Origin: Sphingobium sp.
GTDB lineage: Bacteria; Pseudomonadota; Alphaproteobacteria; Sphingomonadales; Sphingomonadaceae
Length of the DNA stretch: 8,608 nucleotides
Assembly: GCA_030148625.1 (NCBI GenBank)
Contig: JASBTC010000344.1
Location: 1-8,608 of the forward strand
Reading direction: 5' to 3'
A program made the translations under genes and the position numbers. The notes under the pieces were generated by a model. That model was not told the origin of the DNA. It worked only from the letters and a program-made list of their open reading frames with translations, and did no database searches. This document shows positions 8,301-8,608 of this stretch, one piece after another. Each line of letters starts with the position of its first letter. Within the stretch, counting starts at the first letter, position 1.

Positions 8301-8608
8301 GGGATATCCTGTTGCAGCGCCGGTGCGCTGCCTTCCGATATGCCATAGGCACCCTGCCGCCACAGCCAGTTGGTGACGGTGCCGCTGCCCGGGCGCAGAT
8401 AGCCCGAATCCCGCCCGGTCTGATAGCCGGTGAGATTGCCCTGCACCGACAACAGCAGATCGCCGCCATGATCGGGATACCAGGCCTGATAGTCGCGGAT
8501 GCTGTCCGCATAGCCGTCGAACCGGGCACCGATCCACGGATTGGCCAGTCCCTCCGCACCGGCCAGCGTCGCGCGCGGCTGATTGTAGACATTGTAGCCG
8601 TCGGCGGT
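5375..8608 (-). CDS. Filamentous-haemagglutinin-type exoprotein, C-terminal part (DUF3739)
   Basis: The frame is open to the right edge, so 1077 C-terminal residues are visible and the N-terminus is outside; the TTG at 8452 is only an internal codon. The protein is of the large two-partner-secretion adhesin type: exported by Sec, moved through an FhaC/ShlB pore and folded as a beta-helix on the surface. Visible support: many Gly-rich strand-turn repeats (for example SAGGDAG, GGNIEIRIGG, AAGGDILRFAFG, SAGRDIVYA), the conserved AWYPDHGGDLLL and NWLWRQG near the visible start, a helical segment (about 747-824) ending REYNDADGPRFGSYLRGR, and the family C-terminal module (about 920-1022; PF12545/DUF3739 by recollection) with PPGDVDLIAPLGTIDAGEAG, then VSGNVNLAALQVLNA. 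The protein ends in LGFGE. Three close cysteine pairs (364/371, 451/455, 620/628) stand out. The TPS signal domain and partner pore are not in view. Adhesin function is inferred from family; whether it stays attached or is released is unknown. Confidence 0.93.
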   Translation of the reverse strand, partial: TADGYNVYNQPRATLAGAEGLANPWIGARFDGYADSIRDYQAWYPDHGGDLLLSVQGNLTGYQTGRDSGYLRPGSGTVTNWLWRQGAYGISEGSAPALQQDIPTAWWVNFGGYVPNNPSVADNGFVGFNAPILVGFMGIGTLGGGNLTVSAGGDAGMQQDWSARPGESYSDRLRSKMASQALNFAVASTGRVTEVTRTSGFVTGGKVVQTGGGNIEIRIGGALNPMAPTIMDDTDLGGSIANLRGDTDLLARAVGRGTASILRNDNFDPRLSTDIGIIESSRHGGITLVPGDGEVRLNTRGQLNLAGVGDPGAITELPEAGVSFGAIQAGGTRRAWHWAEDNLYGGVPGKPTDDWALDPSYNVCEMEPGQCVIVETQIPSGYQRAPGNMLRTSFTLWQDDTAIHLFSAGGGISPVAMANGNGARRDNRYWYPPILTATAPSGNIQWVPADCGNDCRDGIAALELSPSPKGQVEFLAGGSIISGGRVMYDGVGDFPATMPIALSGMSNSPELLPNPFRPVWTTQVQGTPSAAEGGVPLNGNIGDARVGSNMAFQKDSALGRLLEGQKPPALFYAAGGDILRFAFGMMAWQGQTPIYMSSGSADIRASRDIIHLGTVPALGCGATGPVDCRGTTQIFGGPFLTAGLVVHNDPRDITLISAGRDIVYANMTVAGPGNLIVEAGRNVYQADQGRLTSVGPLFDLTPATRNGGAGISVLTGVGAGGPNYDAFTRLYLDPANRADPAYPLVQEVNVGKVAKNYEAELIDWLAERYDFKAENPEAALDYFNELKPVERGIFVRLAYYDELKAGGREYNDADGPRFGSYLRGRNAIATLFPEKDANGKAISYAGDLTMFGGSGVRTLFGGNIELMVAGGQTLVGVGGIAPPSTAGVLSMGSGDIDIYSLGSVLLGQSRVFTTFGGDLFMWSAQGDINAGRGSKSTAVYQPPRRVYDAYGNVTLSPPTQNTGAGIATLNPIPEIPPGDVDLIAPLGTIDAGEAGIRVSGNVNLAALQVLNAANIEVQGEAVGIPQAIVVDTGALTAASSAASAVANQAAALAERSRPQIRNELPTILNVRFLGFGE

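Noticed and set aside
8450..8452. TTG as a start for the haemagglutinin gene
   Set aside because: The frame continues open to the window edge through family-typical sequence (AWYPDHGGDLLL), so the codon is internal.

Overview
The window is GC-rich, tightly packed Gram-negative DNA, roughly two thirds G+C by eye. A TonB-dependent receptor with the EIIVTAQRRE plug start, a DUF3739-type filamentous haemagglutinin, a SapC-family protein and an OmpH/Skp-like chaperone together suggest an alphaproteobacterium. Sphingomonadaceae (Sphingomonas or a relative) is the most likely family, but this is inferred from protein style and gene content; there is no rRNA or other taxonomic marker.

Layout. Plus strand, left third: a 5'-truncated TonB-dependent outer-membrane receptor (1-2230) is followed after 72 bp by a membrane-anchored alpha/beta hydrolase (2303-3346). 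A strong hairpin follows each gene, and the two hairpins are close relatives. Minus strand, right two thirds, read from right to left: the C-terminal 1077 residues of a very large filamentous-haemagglutinin-type exoprotein (5375-8608, N-terminus outside the window), then a SapC-family protein (4464-5318), an OmpH/Skp-like periplasmic protein (3871-4467) and a small exported TonB-C-terminal-like protein (3404-3871). The last three genes overlap head to tail (ATGA, then TGATG) and look like one translationally coupled unit. A GC-rich hairpin with a short T run lies between the haemagglutinin gene and sapC. The two gene groups converge at 3347-3403.

How the genes may work together. The receptor would import a ligand into the periplasm. 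The hydrolase, predicted to be N-in with its catalytic domain in the periplasm, could then process it. The minus-strand group looks like a surface-protein locus: a secreted beta-helical adhesin-like protein, a Skp-like chaperone that could help it or its outer-membrane pore cross the periplasm, a small TonB-like envelope protein, and a SapC protein of unclear role with no visible export signal. The two-partner secretion pore (FhaC/ShlB type) expected for the exoprotein is not in the window.

No stretch longer than 300 bases lacks a gene. I see no tRNA, rRNA, CRISPR array, insertion sequence or replication origin. The long open frames opposite the real genes are GC-driven shadows.
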